A DNA stretch of 64,000 bases from Timema cristinae. Lineage: Eukaryota; Arthropoda; Insecta; Phasmatodea; Timematidae. A program made the translations under genes and the position numbers. Shown here piece by piece: positions 33,691 through 46,021 of this stretch (positions within the stretch are counted from its first letter, which is position 1; each line of letters begins with the position of its first letter). The DNA lies in NCBI GenBank assembly GCA_039000515.1, contig JBCFYV010011135.1:7105163-7169162 (forward strand). The letters are read 5' to 3'. The notes under the pieces are model-generated. The model had not been told where the DNA came from. It saw only the letters and a program-made list of their open reading frames with translations, and ran no database searches.

Positions 33691-35150
33691 CCACTCCTTA
33701 CTTTCAACCACTTTTTAGATTGTTTTCTAATATGTTAGAAACTTAGCAGTACAGAAGTTCTGAAACGTGATGTCACGATTTAGATCTTAATATCGAAGAC
33801 TAGATCACGTGTAACCGATCTAAATAATCACTAGTATAGCTAACTGACACACATAGGTACCGTGTATCAAACCCACCCCGGAATAAAGTCTGGGGGCATC
33901 CTCGGAGACCGGCAGACCCCTCTCGGCTATCGACCCAGGTCCTACTATCTATAATACAGGATGCTAGCACGACTGTCTCACTTATAGTCTATATCTTACT
34001 CTAGACATGGTAATCATCACATTAAAACCTTATACTTCAGTCATATACACTATCCTGTACTTTTTACAATAACACCCTTTAAAACCAAAACTTTTGGATT
34101 CACTCATCTCAATCTTAGTCTTCCTCTCCTTCCATCCCTTACAAGAATGGAAGGGGAGTCTGGCCACTAGATATTCACTTAAACTATGTTAAGGGATTAC
34201 AAAGATAGAAAAAGAATAAATGCAAGTACACTTGCAAGGAGGAAGATTGATAAACAGTTTTTTAATTTTAAAAACACCCCAAAGTCACGCAGAGAAGGTT
34301 GACATTCCAACCTCCCCAGGATACACATGGATGTATGGGTAGTAAGCCAATCTGTAAAAAGCACAAATAAAATTATAACGGCTGAGATTGGTTCTTAACT
34401 GTATCTTTTCTCTTCTAATATTAATTTCAGCTATTCACGATCAAGACCCGATTTTGATGACATTTCATCTTTTTTTCTTATCACAGACGAAGCTAATAAG
34501 TACATACACTTTCTTTACCATATCTTTGTTGTAGAAATGTATTTTTTGTGGGTCGTTTTTGCACATTTTAGAATCTAAAGTCATATTTTATTGATTTGCA
34601 ACATTTTAAGTAAATTTTAGGAATTATTTAGACTTTTTAAGGCATTTTCGGTAAATTTAAAGTATTAATGTTGAATGAGTTTATTTTTAAATACTATCTA
34701 TACTTTATAAATGTTAAACATATTCGTATTCACCCCACAAATGTCAGAATGAGAAAATAATGTAATCAATGAAAAATGTACCCTCTTTTCTTATTTGGTT
34801 GAAGAATACACATTCCTGATGATACACTCCAACTAAGCTTGAGAGGGTTGCGTTGGGAAGGGGTAGCTATTACTTCTTGAAGCATATATTAGTAAATAGT
34901 ATTATATTTCTCAGAATGATGGAGTTTAGTTGTAGAGGGCCTTTGATTATACATAGGCCTATATATTTTGTAGTTTACAATTTTGTAAAAAGGGATTTCT
35001 TGATTTAGATGCGTTTGATTATTAGGAATTTTTGTTCATATTTCTAGGTTGTATATTGAGATTTTGAAGTAATTTTTTTAGAAATTTTAGATAATACCAT
35101 AGGTCATCTTATAATAATTTTTAGACCACACAATCTGAGACCTGATCGTT
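33691..35150. other. No gene seen
   Basis: A GC-richer patch at about 33,850-33,960 (GGAGACCGGCAGACCCC) has no assignable family. The rest is AT-rich. Confidence 0.4.
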
Positions 35151-35154
35151 AGTA

Positions 35155-35396
35155 TTTGATTTTGTACAGTCCATGTCAATAATATAATGTTTCACCCCTG
35201 ATTGTACACCCTTGAAAGATGATCCCTGATTATTATTATTGACTTTGTACAGTCCATATCAATTATATAATGTTTCACCTCTGATTTTACACCCTTGAAA
35301 GATGAGCCTTTATTGCTAGTTTTGACTTCGTACAGTCCATGTCAATAATATAATGTTTCACCCCTGAGTCTAAATCCTCAAAAGATGAGCACAGAT
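35155..35396. repeat. 83-bp tandem repeat, three units (copy 1)
   Basis: GTACAGTCCATGTCAATAAT and its variants start units at 35,164, 35,247 and 35,330. Each contains TATAATGTTTCACC and AAAGATGA. No frame is open through it. Confidence 0.9.
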
Positions 35397-35695
35397 GTCT
35401 TTTCCATCCAATTACTTCAGAAAACATTTCTTGGAGCGCTGCGGCTTTCCTTGGTGAGACAACTTTTCACCAAATTACTTTTCTCCCAATAGAAAGCGAG
35501 AAGGTAAAAGTCCCCTACCTCCTTTTTTTAAAGATAAATTAAGACCGTCGTGGTTTTCCGCAAACTAATATTCTAAGTGCTAACATACTGTTTTTTTAAA
35601 TTAAAATATAAGCTCGGTGGGTTACTCGCATGTGCTTTGGTAACATTACATACATATTAATGAAGCTTCCTATTTGAATAATAGTAATAAAAATA
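35397..35695. other. No gene seen
   Basis: Ends in AATAATAGTAATAAAAATAA, the probable tail of the adjacent minus-strand SINE. Confidence 0.5.
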
Positions 35696-35699
35696 ATAA

Positions 35700-35947
35700 T
35701 ATTTAGCACCGCGTCTTACTACCCGTTCGGGTTATATGCTTTAAGTACTAATTACGCTAATGGATTATGAATTGGAAAGGTTGAATTAGAGGAAGTGAAC
35801 CCACATTTGCGTAGAGGGAGAGTGGAAAACCATTTGGGAAAAACCACCCCCAGTTCACCCGACCGAGATTTGAACCTCGATCTCCCCGTCCTCAGCAGTC
35901 GAGCTCAACACGACAAGCGCGTTAGCCAACTACGCCACCGAGGCGGG
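35700..35947 (-). mobile_element. SINE family A, best-preserved copy
   Basis: The minus-strand head has A-box TGGCGTAGTTGGCTAACGC and B-box GAGGTTCAAATCTCGGTCG. The body includes CCAAATGGTTTTCCACTCTC, and the element ends at CGGGTAGTAAGACGCGGTGC with an A/T-rich tail. Its plus-strand shadow translation contains [20 protein letters not shown], a peptide I associate with Timema stick-insect predictions. RNA polymerase III transcription would start at the right edge. Confidence 0.85.
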
Positions 35948-36039
35948 TTCCTATTTGAAGATTATTATTTTAGCGTCATGGTATTTAATTTTTACAACTA
36001 CCAGTTAAGGATATACGCACATGCATTAGTTACACTAAT

Positions 36040-36195
36040 TTGTTAATGATGAGTAAGGTTAAATTTATAAGAAGTACACCCGCATTTGTGTGGAAAGAAA
36101 GGGGGAAAACGTTTATAAAAAAAAACTTCACTACACGTGACAACGATTAGAAATTTGCTATCCTAGTCACACCTTAGACCCTGCGAACACTGAAG
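36040..36195 (-). mobile_element. SINE family A, partial and degenerate
   Basis: The plus-strand text GTACACCCGCATTTGTGTGG, GGGGGAAAACGTTTATAAAA and CACACCTTAGACCCTGCGAA follows the family order. It lies about 90 bp beyond the intact copy, so two insertions are stacked. Confidence 0.55.
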
Positions 36196-38730
36196 TACGT
36201 ATAACGGTATTGATGATTTTAATTCTGATTAATCCTAATTATTTTTAAGGTTAGGTTATGAAATGTGAATCTTTTAAAAATTGACTTTATTTGTTTGAGG
36301 AAGATTAGATCTATCTTTCTCATACTTTTCGTTTGACAGATGTCGGAATGTGATATTTCTAGTTAAACATCACTGAAAATAAGCGGGAATCACCTTTTCA
36401 TAATGTTATAATATTAGTGATTGAACTTAAACTGTAAGGTCCTAGTTTAATAGGAAAATGTTGGCGTGAGCATATTTCAAAATAACAAACTAGTTCTCTA
36501 AGACAGTAAGATAATTGAATGGCCACGGTCCCTGGTTGGCATCTTCTTTAAAATTATATATTAAAAACAAAATATAATATCATAAATGTTTTTTGTTAAC
36601 TAATACTAATTCTTATTTTAATATTAGAATGATAAAAGCAAGCTCTATTAACTAAGAAAATAAGGCAATTTGGTATTAATTTTGTATCAAATGAAAAATA
36701 GTTTTACTAAAGAGAGTTTGAAAAAGCACAGTCCAGAAAAATCTTAGTTTAATCTTCATTTTGATTCAATATCTTCTACTTTGATCTTGTTGGAATGTTT
36801 AAGTTAGCACAATCTACTCTGATTAAATAGTTTTTTTATGACATAGATTATCCTTAGGGTTTACTAAACATTATGTAATGATTTGTAAAATGACAAGCAA
36901 ACAATATAATGTGAACAGTTATTTACAGGAATATTCCCCAAATAAGTCAACAGCCTACCTAATTATATTAAGAAGATTTAAGAACAACAAACAGTAAAAC
37001 ATTATTATTTTATTCATTCTATTTACTCACTTGAAAATAAACTACATAAACATATTACTATCTACTAACCCAAAAGTAAGTTTCTTATTTTATGGGAGGT
37101 TTTATTTTACTTAGGTGTATATGCACCCAACATAGCCCCTCCCTATCCTTAAAACCAATACCAAACCTTGATATTGATATCCGGTTTAAAGCCATCTTCA
37201 TTGTTCGTCACTAATGTTGTAAATATAAAAACCCGGGTTTAAATGTTATCCAACATCCAAACTTATAGTAGCTCTGTAGTAGTTTTTATATAATTTTGGG
37301 TAAACTACCTGATTTTTTCTATCTACAATGTCGTAATAATTGATTTTGCGATGTTTAATTCTGTTGAGCTAAATTTTCTTTCTAAATTGTGTTAAAAATA
37401 ACATTTTTCATATTTGTGACAGCCAAAATCCCTTCTTTAACTTGTAATCCATGTGCCAGCAGAGCCTATAGATCAAGATGAACTATACTTTGGGTGTACC
37501 AGATTGTATTAATACCACAAAAGCAATAGTTCCTAAGGACGACGAAAAAGTAATAATCTAAGTCAAACCACAATGGGATTAATTCCTGTAAATATTAGTC
37601 ATAGAAAGACCAATTCCCATTAACTGTTAGTTCTGATTAATCCTAGTAAGATCTCAAAGAATTCAATGTAAAATATTAGGAAAGATAAATGTTGACCATA
37701 ATCATGTCGTAATTTTGTAAGTAGTTCTCAAAAGTGCTGGTTTTCAAGCAATTTGAGGAAAAACAGTTGACAAATGTTTGAAGAAAACCAACAAAACCTT
37801 TTCTTTATTTCTTCACCTATCATTAAAAGCCAAAAACTTTAATTAGTTGTATGAGCAAGAAAGTTATTCAAAATAATTATCATTAAGGCCTCATAAATGC
37901 CTGTGCGACGTTTAATAAAAAAACAACAGTAATGCCAACGTTGGTCCTTAAAATACTAAAATTTCCTCTGTAAATATTATCTACCCTGTCAGTCAGTTAT
38001 CACATAATAATCATTAAGGGTTTTCAATAAATAAAAATATATTTTATAGATATACAAAATTATTGAATAATACGTTACATAGAATATCTTGGTTTACAAC
38101 CATTTGAGACTGTTATGACGGTTGAGTGGGATGGATATTTCCAGAGCACTTGCTACTGAACTTTTAAACCAGCATAGATCCGGCTGTATCACAATTACAG
38201 ATTGGTTAAGTATACCAATTTAAATATTCTTTAGCTTTGTATAAATTTTATAATGAGCATTGTTTTTTTAAATATTAAGGTTTTGTAAATATATTATATA
38301 CAACCTAAGGTTTGTATGTATAAATTTTTTTCTTCTCAAGTTAGCAAAAAACTTTTTATAGATATGGTTAAGTTAATAGTAACTGAAAATATTACAAATA
38401 AATTAGGCTTTAGTATAAAAAGTATTAACTCAGTCGGATAGCTACAGCCCCAGTAATAGGAGCTTTTGTGATTCCGGACTGGCGATATTTTTGATTGAGC
38501 ACAATTTTTAAAAGGTGTACATTAGGAATGGCCATCACACTTTTTCGTTGTCCTTAGGCACTAAAGAATTCGTGGTATGAAGAAAATCTGGTACCCCTAA
38601 GCTATACTCATATCATGCCAGCACATAAGCTATTGGTCTCACTTTGGATACCTACTGACAAATTCTTACAGCCTTCAATATTTTTGTCCAAGATTATCAC
38701 AAAATATATTTAATAAAATGAAGAGTTTGT
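36196..38730. other. AT-rich, no gene seen
   Basis: No coding or RNA feature recognised. Confidence 0.5.
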
Positions 38731-38733
38731 GAT

Positions 38734-38821
38734 GAGCATTGCACGATATGAGCCTGAGCAATGCGAGATATATATCTGAGTGCTGTGAGATATATACCTG
38801 AGCGTTGCGCGATACATACCA
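38734..38821. repeat. 22-bp tandem repeat, four units (copy 1)
   Basis: Units of the form GAGCRTTGCGMGATATATACCT follow one another four times with a few substitutions each. Confidence 0.85.
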
Positions 38822-39795
38822 CACACAGAGTTATGAAATTATAAAATTAATAACCATACACGATCGTGTGAATCTCAAACTGTAATTTTGAAATGTTGAT
38901 TAGATTTTTTATCTGGTTAATTAAAAATTAATCTTAAAAAACTTTTCTCCCGGGAAACACCAATTATTTGGACAAGTTGTCAATAAGCCTCAGCTTTCTA
39001 TGTATCAGAGGCAAAAACACCTTTTCATGATCCATCAAGGGAGCGTTTTAGACAATAAGAGTTCCGGGTACAAAGCCTTTTTCAGTGATCCATTTATTTA
39101 TCCTGTAATACTTTAAGTTACTAGACTTTCTCACCAGAATAAATAAACTATTTTGTGAATCTGGTTTGCAGTCTGAGTAACAGTGTACATCTGCCAACCA
39201 TACTCATTACAATTATTGCATTAAGTAAGCCCAACGTGCTTCAATGTTTTTCTTATCTACTAAATTTACAACAGGTAAGGAGGGTTTCATCTTCTCATTG
39301 TGAAGAGAACAGCATTCTAGCTTAGTTTTGAAGAATGAAAAGTTTCTCTTCTTTGTGGTTTTACTGAAGTATCAGTTCTACCATTAGACAATTCATAACA
39401 CTGAAAAAGCAAAGGGAATCCTGCAGTCTGTATTAGTTTGAATATTTCTCTTGCCTCTTTCTGAACACGGATATTCTAGTTTCCTTGGCCTGTAAGTTCC
39501 ACTTCTGAATTCATGGTTCCAAAAGTTATGCTCGCTACTTGGAGAGATCTAATTTCCTCACTTAGTACATCTATTCTTAATATATTTTCTATCTAGACTA
39601 TTACATAGCCCAATTTAAAATGGCTTAATTTTACTTTACCAATTTTCAAATTATATACCAGTAGGGATTTTATACATTTTTATTTCAAACTAAAAATAAA
39701 CACTGAACTTATTTAACAGACACACCAACCAGATATTTCAGTTCAGTTTGAAGTATTAATTATTGTTGTTCGTGATCAAACTGAGAAATGGTGCT
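38822..39795. other. No gene seen
   Basis: AT-rich, with no recognised feature. Confidence 0.5.
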
Positions 39796-39799
39796 TGTA

Positions 39800-40169
39800 T
39801 AGTACAGAAGGGTCCAAAAGTCGCTCAACCCTGTTTTTCCAAGGATATTTCTCGCAGAAGAACATGGAAAATGAACCTGTTTTTTAATATGTATGGCAAC
39901 ACTATAGTGTTAGTTGGGTGTTATGCAGGCCATGTGACCTTGAGACATATACTAGATCTAGCCAGTTGAGTTACAGCATTTGAAAGTGTAAGATGAGTTT
40001 TTCACGTGCAGAGCGAGTATTCGTCTTGAAACATTATTTTAACGCTAATTCGTACATGGAATGCCAATGATCGTTTGCGCGTAATTTTCCAAAATCACGC
40101 GTGACAAATAAATCAACAATATGCCGAATTGATGGCGCAAAATATAAGTTTTTTCTTTGGGTTGTGTGA
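39800..40169 (+). pseudogene. DUF4817-type transposase N-terminus, copy 1
   Basis: From the ATG at 39,993 the reading is MSFSRAERVFVLKHYFNANS, a TGA at 40,068, then SFARNFPKSRVTNKSTICRI. This matches the DUF4817 helix-turn-helix domain at the start of arthropod mariner-like transposases (EKVFLVKxYF ... FPxxxxPxKSTIxR). The rest of the transposase is absent. Upstream GGGTCCAAAAGTCGC (about 39,808) could be the element's left end, since such elements often start with a GGTCC-type repeat (inference). The 68-codon frame at 39,763-39,969 covers only this 5' flank. Both copies share the stop. Confidence 0.7.
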
Positions 40170-41010
40170 AGTTTGAATCAACCTGTAGTCATATGGTTTT
40201 TATTTCTCCTGTTCCCAATTGGAAGGTGGAATAAGGAAGGATTGGAAGTATTGGAGCCCTGGCTTTATTGCAGATTGGAAGTTTGAGAGTACTCTATTTT
40301 AAATGTTGGATTTCTTTGAGATTTTTCAATTTTTGCAAGACAGACAACTAAATTCAAGGTAAATAGCCGACACACGCATGGTATACTCATAACGTTCTAC
40401 TTTGATCAATTTTTTAAAATTCATATAACATCATTTTACAGAATGTAAGCAATAACTCTAATTTATCTTGATCACCGACGTGTAAGCCAAAATATAAACA
40501 TTACGTTTTTTGCACAGAACTTGTTGTATATCTATGATGAAATTTCACTGTGAACTGCCCACAAATATATCCAAATAGATTCAGTTGGACATCAGGTGTT
40601 TTACCATTGCGACTTAGTAAAACTGGAGAGCCTTGACCCATACATCTACCTACCACAAAGAAACATAAAGTATCATTTAAACCTCGCCTTCTTAGTTTTA
40701 CAATTGTACAACCCCCAGCACCTACCCAGTGAACATAAATTCACCCTCCGCGTTAACCCATAATGACGAAACAGCTATTACGCCCCCCAGCAAATATCAT
40801 CTCAAGGTCACAACAACAATGAGAAAGTGCAGTTTGTTGTATTAAACCTCGATAAATAAAACACATTGAGAGGGGACATTATAACAAAAGAGAACTATAC
40901 AAAATTTTATATTTTTACTTATATTTTAGGAAAGATTTGAGATTTTTTGCAAAGAAAAATTAAAAATATTTATAGACATTAATGTTACAAACACTTTTTT
41001 ATCTTATTTT
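40170..41010. other. No gene seen
   Basis: No recognisable element; the catalytic part of the transposase is not found here. Confidence 0.5.
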
Positions 41011-41013
41011 TTT

Positions 41014-41215
41014 CACGCACTGCATCTTACTATCTCCTCTGGTTGTACTAGTTATGTCAATGATTTATGGAGGAGGAATGTTGGATTTAGATTAAATGTA
41101 CCCTTATTTGCGTGGAGGAAGAGTGGTTCACTAGGAAAAACTATACACAGTACATCAAATTGAGGTTCAAGACTAAATCTCCCTGTCATTAAATGTCCAG
41201 TCTACTGCAAGAGTT
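41014..41215 (-). mobile_element. SINE family A, degenerate
   Basis: The plus-strand text GCACTGCATCTTACTATCTC (3' signature), TTATTTGCGTGGAGGAAGAG and GAGGTTCAAGACTAAATCTC (B-box region) shows the family order. The head is eroded. Confidence 0.7.
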
Positions 41216-42258
41216 ACCAAAACAAACGTAATCAAACAAGTGGCCAGCCATTTTTTTTTAACTTTTGCCCCACTGTTTTGTGTAGTTTTTCCCCACGCAT
41301 CATTTTCCCATCTGGTTCGCACAAATAGAATTAATATAACAGTCTGGCTAAGCATGGTAGACGTTAGAGGAGTTCTATGTGTGTTTTAGCTAAATGAATG
41401 TATAAAACCATTTAGGATAAGCCCAGTACTTCCATTATGAAAGCTCGACAGTCCATCATATTCAAACCACACCAAACAAGATTGAAGATTAAGCCCAAGT
41501 ACTCGGTTATAGAAACTATTTAATGACCAAAATATATGTGATTAAATGTTTAATCCATTTGAGTGGGAATTCTCAGACACTCGTATTAGAGTGGAAGTGA
41601 GTTAATCATTCCAAAACGTGTCAATAAATTATTATATATTTATTCATCATTTTATTATTATGAATAGTTTCATGAGTTATGAGTAAACTAAAATACATAT
41701 TTAAGATTCTTTGTTTTACATTAAGTACATACATATATTTATATTTGTTTATTAAAACATTCGTTTGGTCTCATGTCTAGAAGCTACCATAGCCAAGATT
41801 ATCATCCATGACATGTTTAAATCATAGATAAACAATAAAATGGCTGAATTTTCTCTTTTGTATTCTGGCTGTAAGTTGTTTGAAGTCAAATATTAGTTGG
41901 CTTCTATGGGCTACTATAACGATAGATTAATTCCATTAAGTAAAACATGAACAGGTGGACATATAAGTATAAAAAAGGGATGGTAGATTGATAAAAAAAA
42001 GTATGAAAGAAAAAATAAATTATATATTGATAGTTGGACAAAGATAATAGTATGTTTATACAAAATTTATTATAAAGTATACAAATTAATAAATAGTAGA
42101 CAAAAAGAATAGTAGAATGACACAAAAACACTTAAAAAGAGACAAATAATAAAATGTACAGATAGGTGGAAAAAATGTATGAAAGAGACACTATTATTAG
42201 TGAACACGTATAGAAATAGGCAGAAAAAAAAGAACATTAGATTGATAGAAAGACTAAT
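41216..42258. other. AT-rich contig end, no gene seen
   Basis: Simple AT-rich sequence up to the Ns. From about 41,905 it is rich in short A runs and GATAGA/ACAAA-like motifs. Confidence 0.5.
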
Positions 42259-42358
42259 NNNNNNNNNNNNNNNNNNNNNNNNNNNNNNNNNNNNNNNNNN
42301 NNNNNNNNNNNNNNNNNNNNNNNNNNNNNNNNNNNNNNNNNNNNNNNNNNNNNNNNNN
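42259..42358. other. Assembly gap, 100 Ns
   Basis: Exactly 100 Ns, the usual convention for a scaffold join of unknown length. Sequence after it restarts at a point already seen at 19,934. Confidence 0.98.
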
Positions 42359-42619
42359 CTCGTTTATTAATACATTTAGAGAGCTACTGATTTAAAACAC
42401 GCACTGGACTGATATTAGCCATGATTTATTAAAGGTAAATTACCCGTCCAAACAAATTCTCATAATGCCCTAAAAATACTATGGAATACCATTCTAAATG
42501 GATATGTTTGCTAACTATAAACAAATTATTTACTTTATATTTTTATTTTAGATCCGTTATCTCTCTCTTTAATGAATTACATTTATATTTTATTTTGCAA
42601 TGACTCATAGGACTCGCAT

Positions 42620-42857
42620 GAGTGGCCGCATGGTCTGAGGGGTTACCCTCGTGTTAGACTAGACTACAGATGTATAGGAGATCGATCTTCGAATCTCGGT
42701 TGGGTGTACTGAATTTTGTTATTACAAAATGGTTTTACATTCTTCCGCGACCCAAATTTGGGTACTCTTCTTCTAAATATAACCTTACTAATCCCTAAAA
42801 CCATGAGAGTAATTAATACATAAGCATAAAACAGGAACGGGTAGTAAAATTAATAAG
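42620..42857 (+). mobile_element. SINE family A, copy 2
   Basis: Same element as 20,195-20,432, with one or two substitutions. Confidence 0.75.
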
Positions 42858-43445
42858 TTTAAATTACACTATTTTCTTTTTGAAAAACATATTTCTGAGA
42901 ATATAAAACTATTTAAGCAAGAATATTACAACTATACAGTTTATTTAAAAGAACTTTTGATAACACATAGCTTTTCTTTGTAAAATATGTCATGGCAGAT
43001 CATTGTTTTATAAATTTATCATCTATAACTATCATATACCATACTTCCAAACATCATATTTTGTAAATATATCGATCTCTTACCACTGAAATCTTAACAC
43101 GCTTGCAGACATTCTAGGTAGAGCACATAGATATTTCAACATGTTCATCATTCTATCAGAGAAAAGATAAACCGTAAATGTGGTCAAAACAGTGTTTCTA
43201 TGAGTTTGATGCGAGGTGGTTATCTACTTAACGACTTAATGACTCAGAAACAGACATTCTTGTAACCCTTTATTCCTCAGATAATTTTTGTATTCAAGCA
43301 AAGTATTATTTTGATAAAGCTATAAATTTCTATATAATTGTTATTTGAACGTGTAAAATGAAAATATTTAGTATCAACCAAACTATAGTCCCAATTAGCT
43401 CATAAGGAGTTTTTTTAATTTATAAAAGTTACTAGTGACGCACGA

Positions 43446-43588
43446 TCACATGTAGTCAAGATATTGATCAAAGAGATCCATGGTATGTACTTCATTGCTA
43501 TTGTTGAGCGGATAACCACACACATCCACAACATTCCTGGATGTCCCACCGTACATCATCAGGATAATGTTGTGAAAGAACACCTGAA
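43446..43588 (-). CDS. Candidate 3'-terminal coding exon, copy 2
   Basis: Identical in translation to 21,021-21,163, with the same acceptor tract and stop (DQYLDYM). The uncertainties are the same. If the duplication is an assembly artefact, this is the same exon counted twice. Confidence 0.38.
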
Positions 43589-44779
43589 CTGGGCAAGGAA
43601 ACAGGAAGAGACAAATAAATAAATAATTCAATCTACATTATTTTATTTATAATAAGGTTTAAATAGACAATGTAAGGACATATCCGAGGCTAAGGCTATT
43701 TTCATAAACAAAACAGGACTGAGAACTGGTAGCGAGCGACCATATGGTGGGAAGATGAAAATTACAATATTCATACACAAAATCAATATTTACTATAATC
43801 ACGAAATATAAGGTTTAGTAACAACAATGAGGCTATGCTTATTACGTCAGCGTTATAAAAGCCCCTATTATGCCAAGAGGGAATGAAATTACACGGCAGA
43901 CAAATACATCTAAGCTTTGTCCCTGAATTGAAGGTGTGAGACAAGAGACAATTAGACCAGGCTATCATCAATATATGAGTTGTACCCACTTTTAAAAGTT
44001 GTCAAATCCACCAATATTTTAATAATTGTAGAAAAATTCAGCAATAAAACAATGTGAACTTATCCCCAAGTACCACAGGAAATAATGCAAAGCATTAGGG
44101 CAATAATTGCTACTGTAAATTTATAATCTAGAAATTATGCATACCGGTTCCTAACGAAACCAAATAAAGAGTAAATTATTTCAGTCACGGTGCATTGTAC
44201 ACTCCACCCTAAATTGTGCTATGTAGGATTCACGTTATCCTTCCTTTTAACCCTATTCACTGTAATTATTTTCAAGTCAGAGTAGGTATTTAGCTTTAGA
44301 TCTTGTACCATCTGATCGATGTACTGAAATCTTGGTCATCCTCTTGCATGGCATCCAGTTGGTTTATCCTATGGTATTTAATATACCTAACCTACACGTC
44401 TCTTCGTTCTTTGGTGGTTCTACGCCAGATTCTGTTCTCATCAATCCTATTAATGATTAATTAATTACTTATTTTCTGTTAGTATGTGCTGGTATTCTAC
44501 AACGTCCTTTATCTAACCTCAGTTTCCATTTGCTTGATACATTTCTATTTCTCTCAACCCCTCAGAGAAATAAGTATTGTAATCATCAATAATATTGAAA
44601 GTTTCCTGACCATTTAAAACCTATCAAGTGGCAAGAGCCTAAGAGTGAAGTCTGAGGAGAATTCATCACCATGTGTGCTTTAAAGTTTGGCGAAAAATAA
44701 GAATGCCTAGAGCTTCCTCTACTCTGAAGCTATTTCTTTATTTGTTTGGGGAAATAACAAATCTACATGTCGAAAAGAG

Positions 44780-46021
44780 GTGGGAGGTGGATGGAGGTTC
44801 AGAGAGGAAGAAGGGAAAAATGCTATAAACTTTACCTTATGTTATTATCTTAACCTAATGCTTCATGTGGACAGTAATCTGTCGTCCTTCCCAATACAGA
44901 TGAATGGGAATGCTATTCTTCACCTTACATTACCATCTTCATGCAAATCAATTGGTCTGCTGGAAGATGACAAGACTTACTGGAAGCGTTCGTTCTGATT
45001 CTTCCTTCAAGCTAAGAGAGGTCTTCATATTGATGTTGGCCATTTGTCAACTTTAAAATCCTGTGTGAGTCTTTGGGAAAAGTTTAAGGCCAACCTCGTG
45101 GACAGAATAAATAATTCAGCAGACCGAGAAGAATTACAGGGCAGTGCGCAACAGGCGATGTAGGTGGTTTACAACAGGTGCCTGGTGCTCTTGGAGGAAG
45201 CAGTGTTGTACTTTAAGGGTCAGGGCTTGCTGGGGTACGGTCTTCCTTAGCCAACACAGTCTGGATGAGTCTTAGGGAGCAGAAACTATTTAAGAGAAAC
45301 CAACTACGATACCAAAGTATTGATTGAGGTAGCTTAGACGAACGAGAGCTAACTTACCCTTTATCAGCTTACTGTATTTCAGCAGGTCCTGGCGGCATTG
45401 AGTCAAGCATTGGGACGGTCATTTTGTGCCCCAGGGTGGCTCGGAAAATATATTTCTTATCAACCTGCTCTTAATGTAGGTGAGGAGTGATCACGTTATT
45501 ACCTTGGCTTGTGCGTTCTATGGTATTGCTTCTACGTTGTTGGAGGGAGTTAATATGGCTCATATTATCAAGACTCTGCAAAAATTGTTTGAAGAGACAG
45601 AGAAGGTGAATACTTCTGTTGACTCAGTGATGCACATGAATGATGCAGTCCAGTACCCTGTGAATTTCCTCAACACAGTTAGCCCTCCTGGCATCCCAAA
45701 ATGTGGGTTTCAGTGATATTGATGTGGAACTGGAAACTGCAATGGTACCAGACTAAGAGTGAGAGCCCACTATTGGAATGTAATTGAGGGGATTGTGTTC
45801 ACCAGCTGTTGTACAGGGATTTCTTTTTCATACCACACATCCCACTCATTCCATCTGAGTAACATTTGGTGTTTATTACGCTTGATTTTTCCTTGAAGGT
45901 ATGGTTTGCATTAGCCATTAATAAATCACAGGAATACTTAATAAAGATGGCTGAGATTGAATTGAGGGAGACTGCTTCTCTTCCGGAGAGCTCTATGTCA
46001 CCAGCTCCAGAGTTAATATAA
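44780..46021 (+). pseudogene. Helitron/PIF1-type helicase relic (copy 2)
   Basis: Same motif series as the relic at 22,357-23,599: CKSIGLLEDD, LWEKFKANLVDRI, the eroded P-loop APGWLGK, VRSDHVITLACAFYGIASTL, then DAVQYPVNFLN, CNGTRLRV, IPHIPLIPS and ALAINKSQ. The same stops, frame change and central deletion are present, so decay predates the split of the two copies. A few residues differ (for example ETEKVNTS here against GTEMVNTS in copy 1). Confidence 0.8.

Noticed and set aside
35870..35947. tRNA gene suggested by A and B boxes on the minus strand
   Set aside because: The boxes belong to a SINE head that continues into the family body. No complete cloverleaf with acceptor stem is evident.
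35795..36046. 83-codon frame with [14 protein letters not shown]
   Set aside because: Antisense shadow of a tRNA-derived SINE, not a host protein.
38734..38821. CRISPR-like array from regular 22-bp spacing
   Set aside because: Units are directly adjacent with no spacers, and the DNA is eukaryotic.
42179..42370. 63-codon frame crossing the assembly gap
   Set aside because: It runs through 100 Ns and joins two unrelated contig ends.
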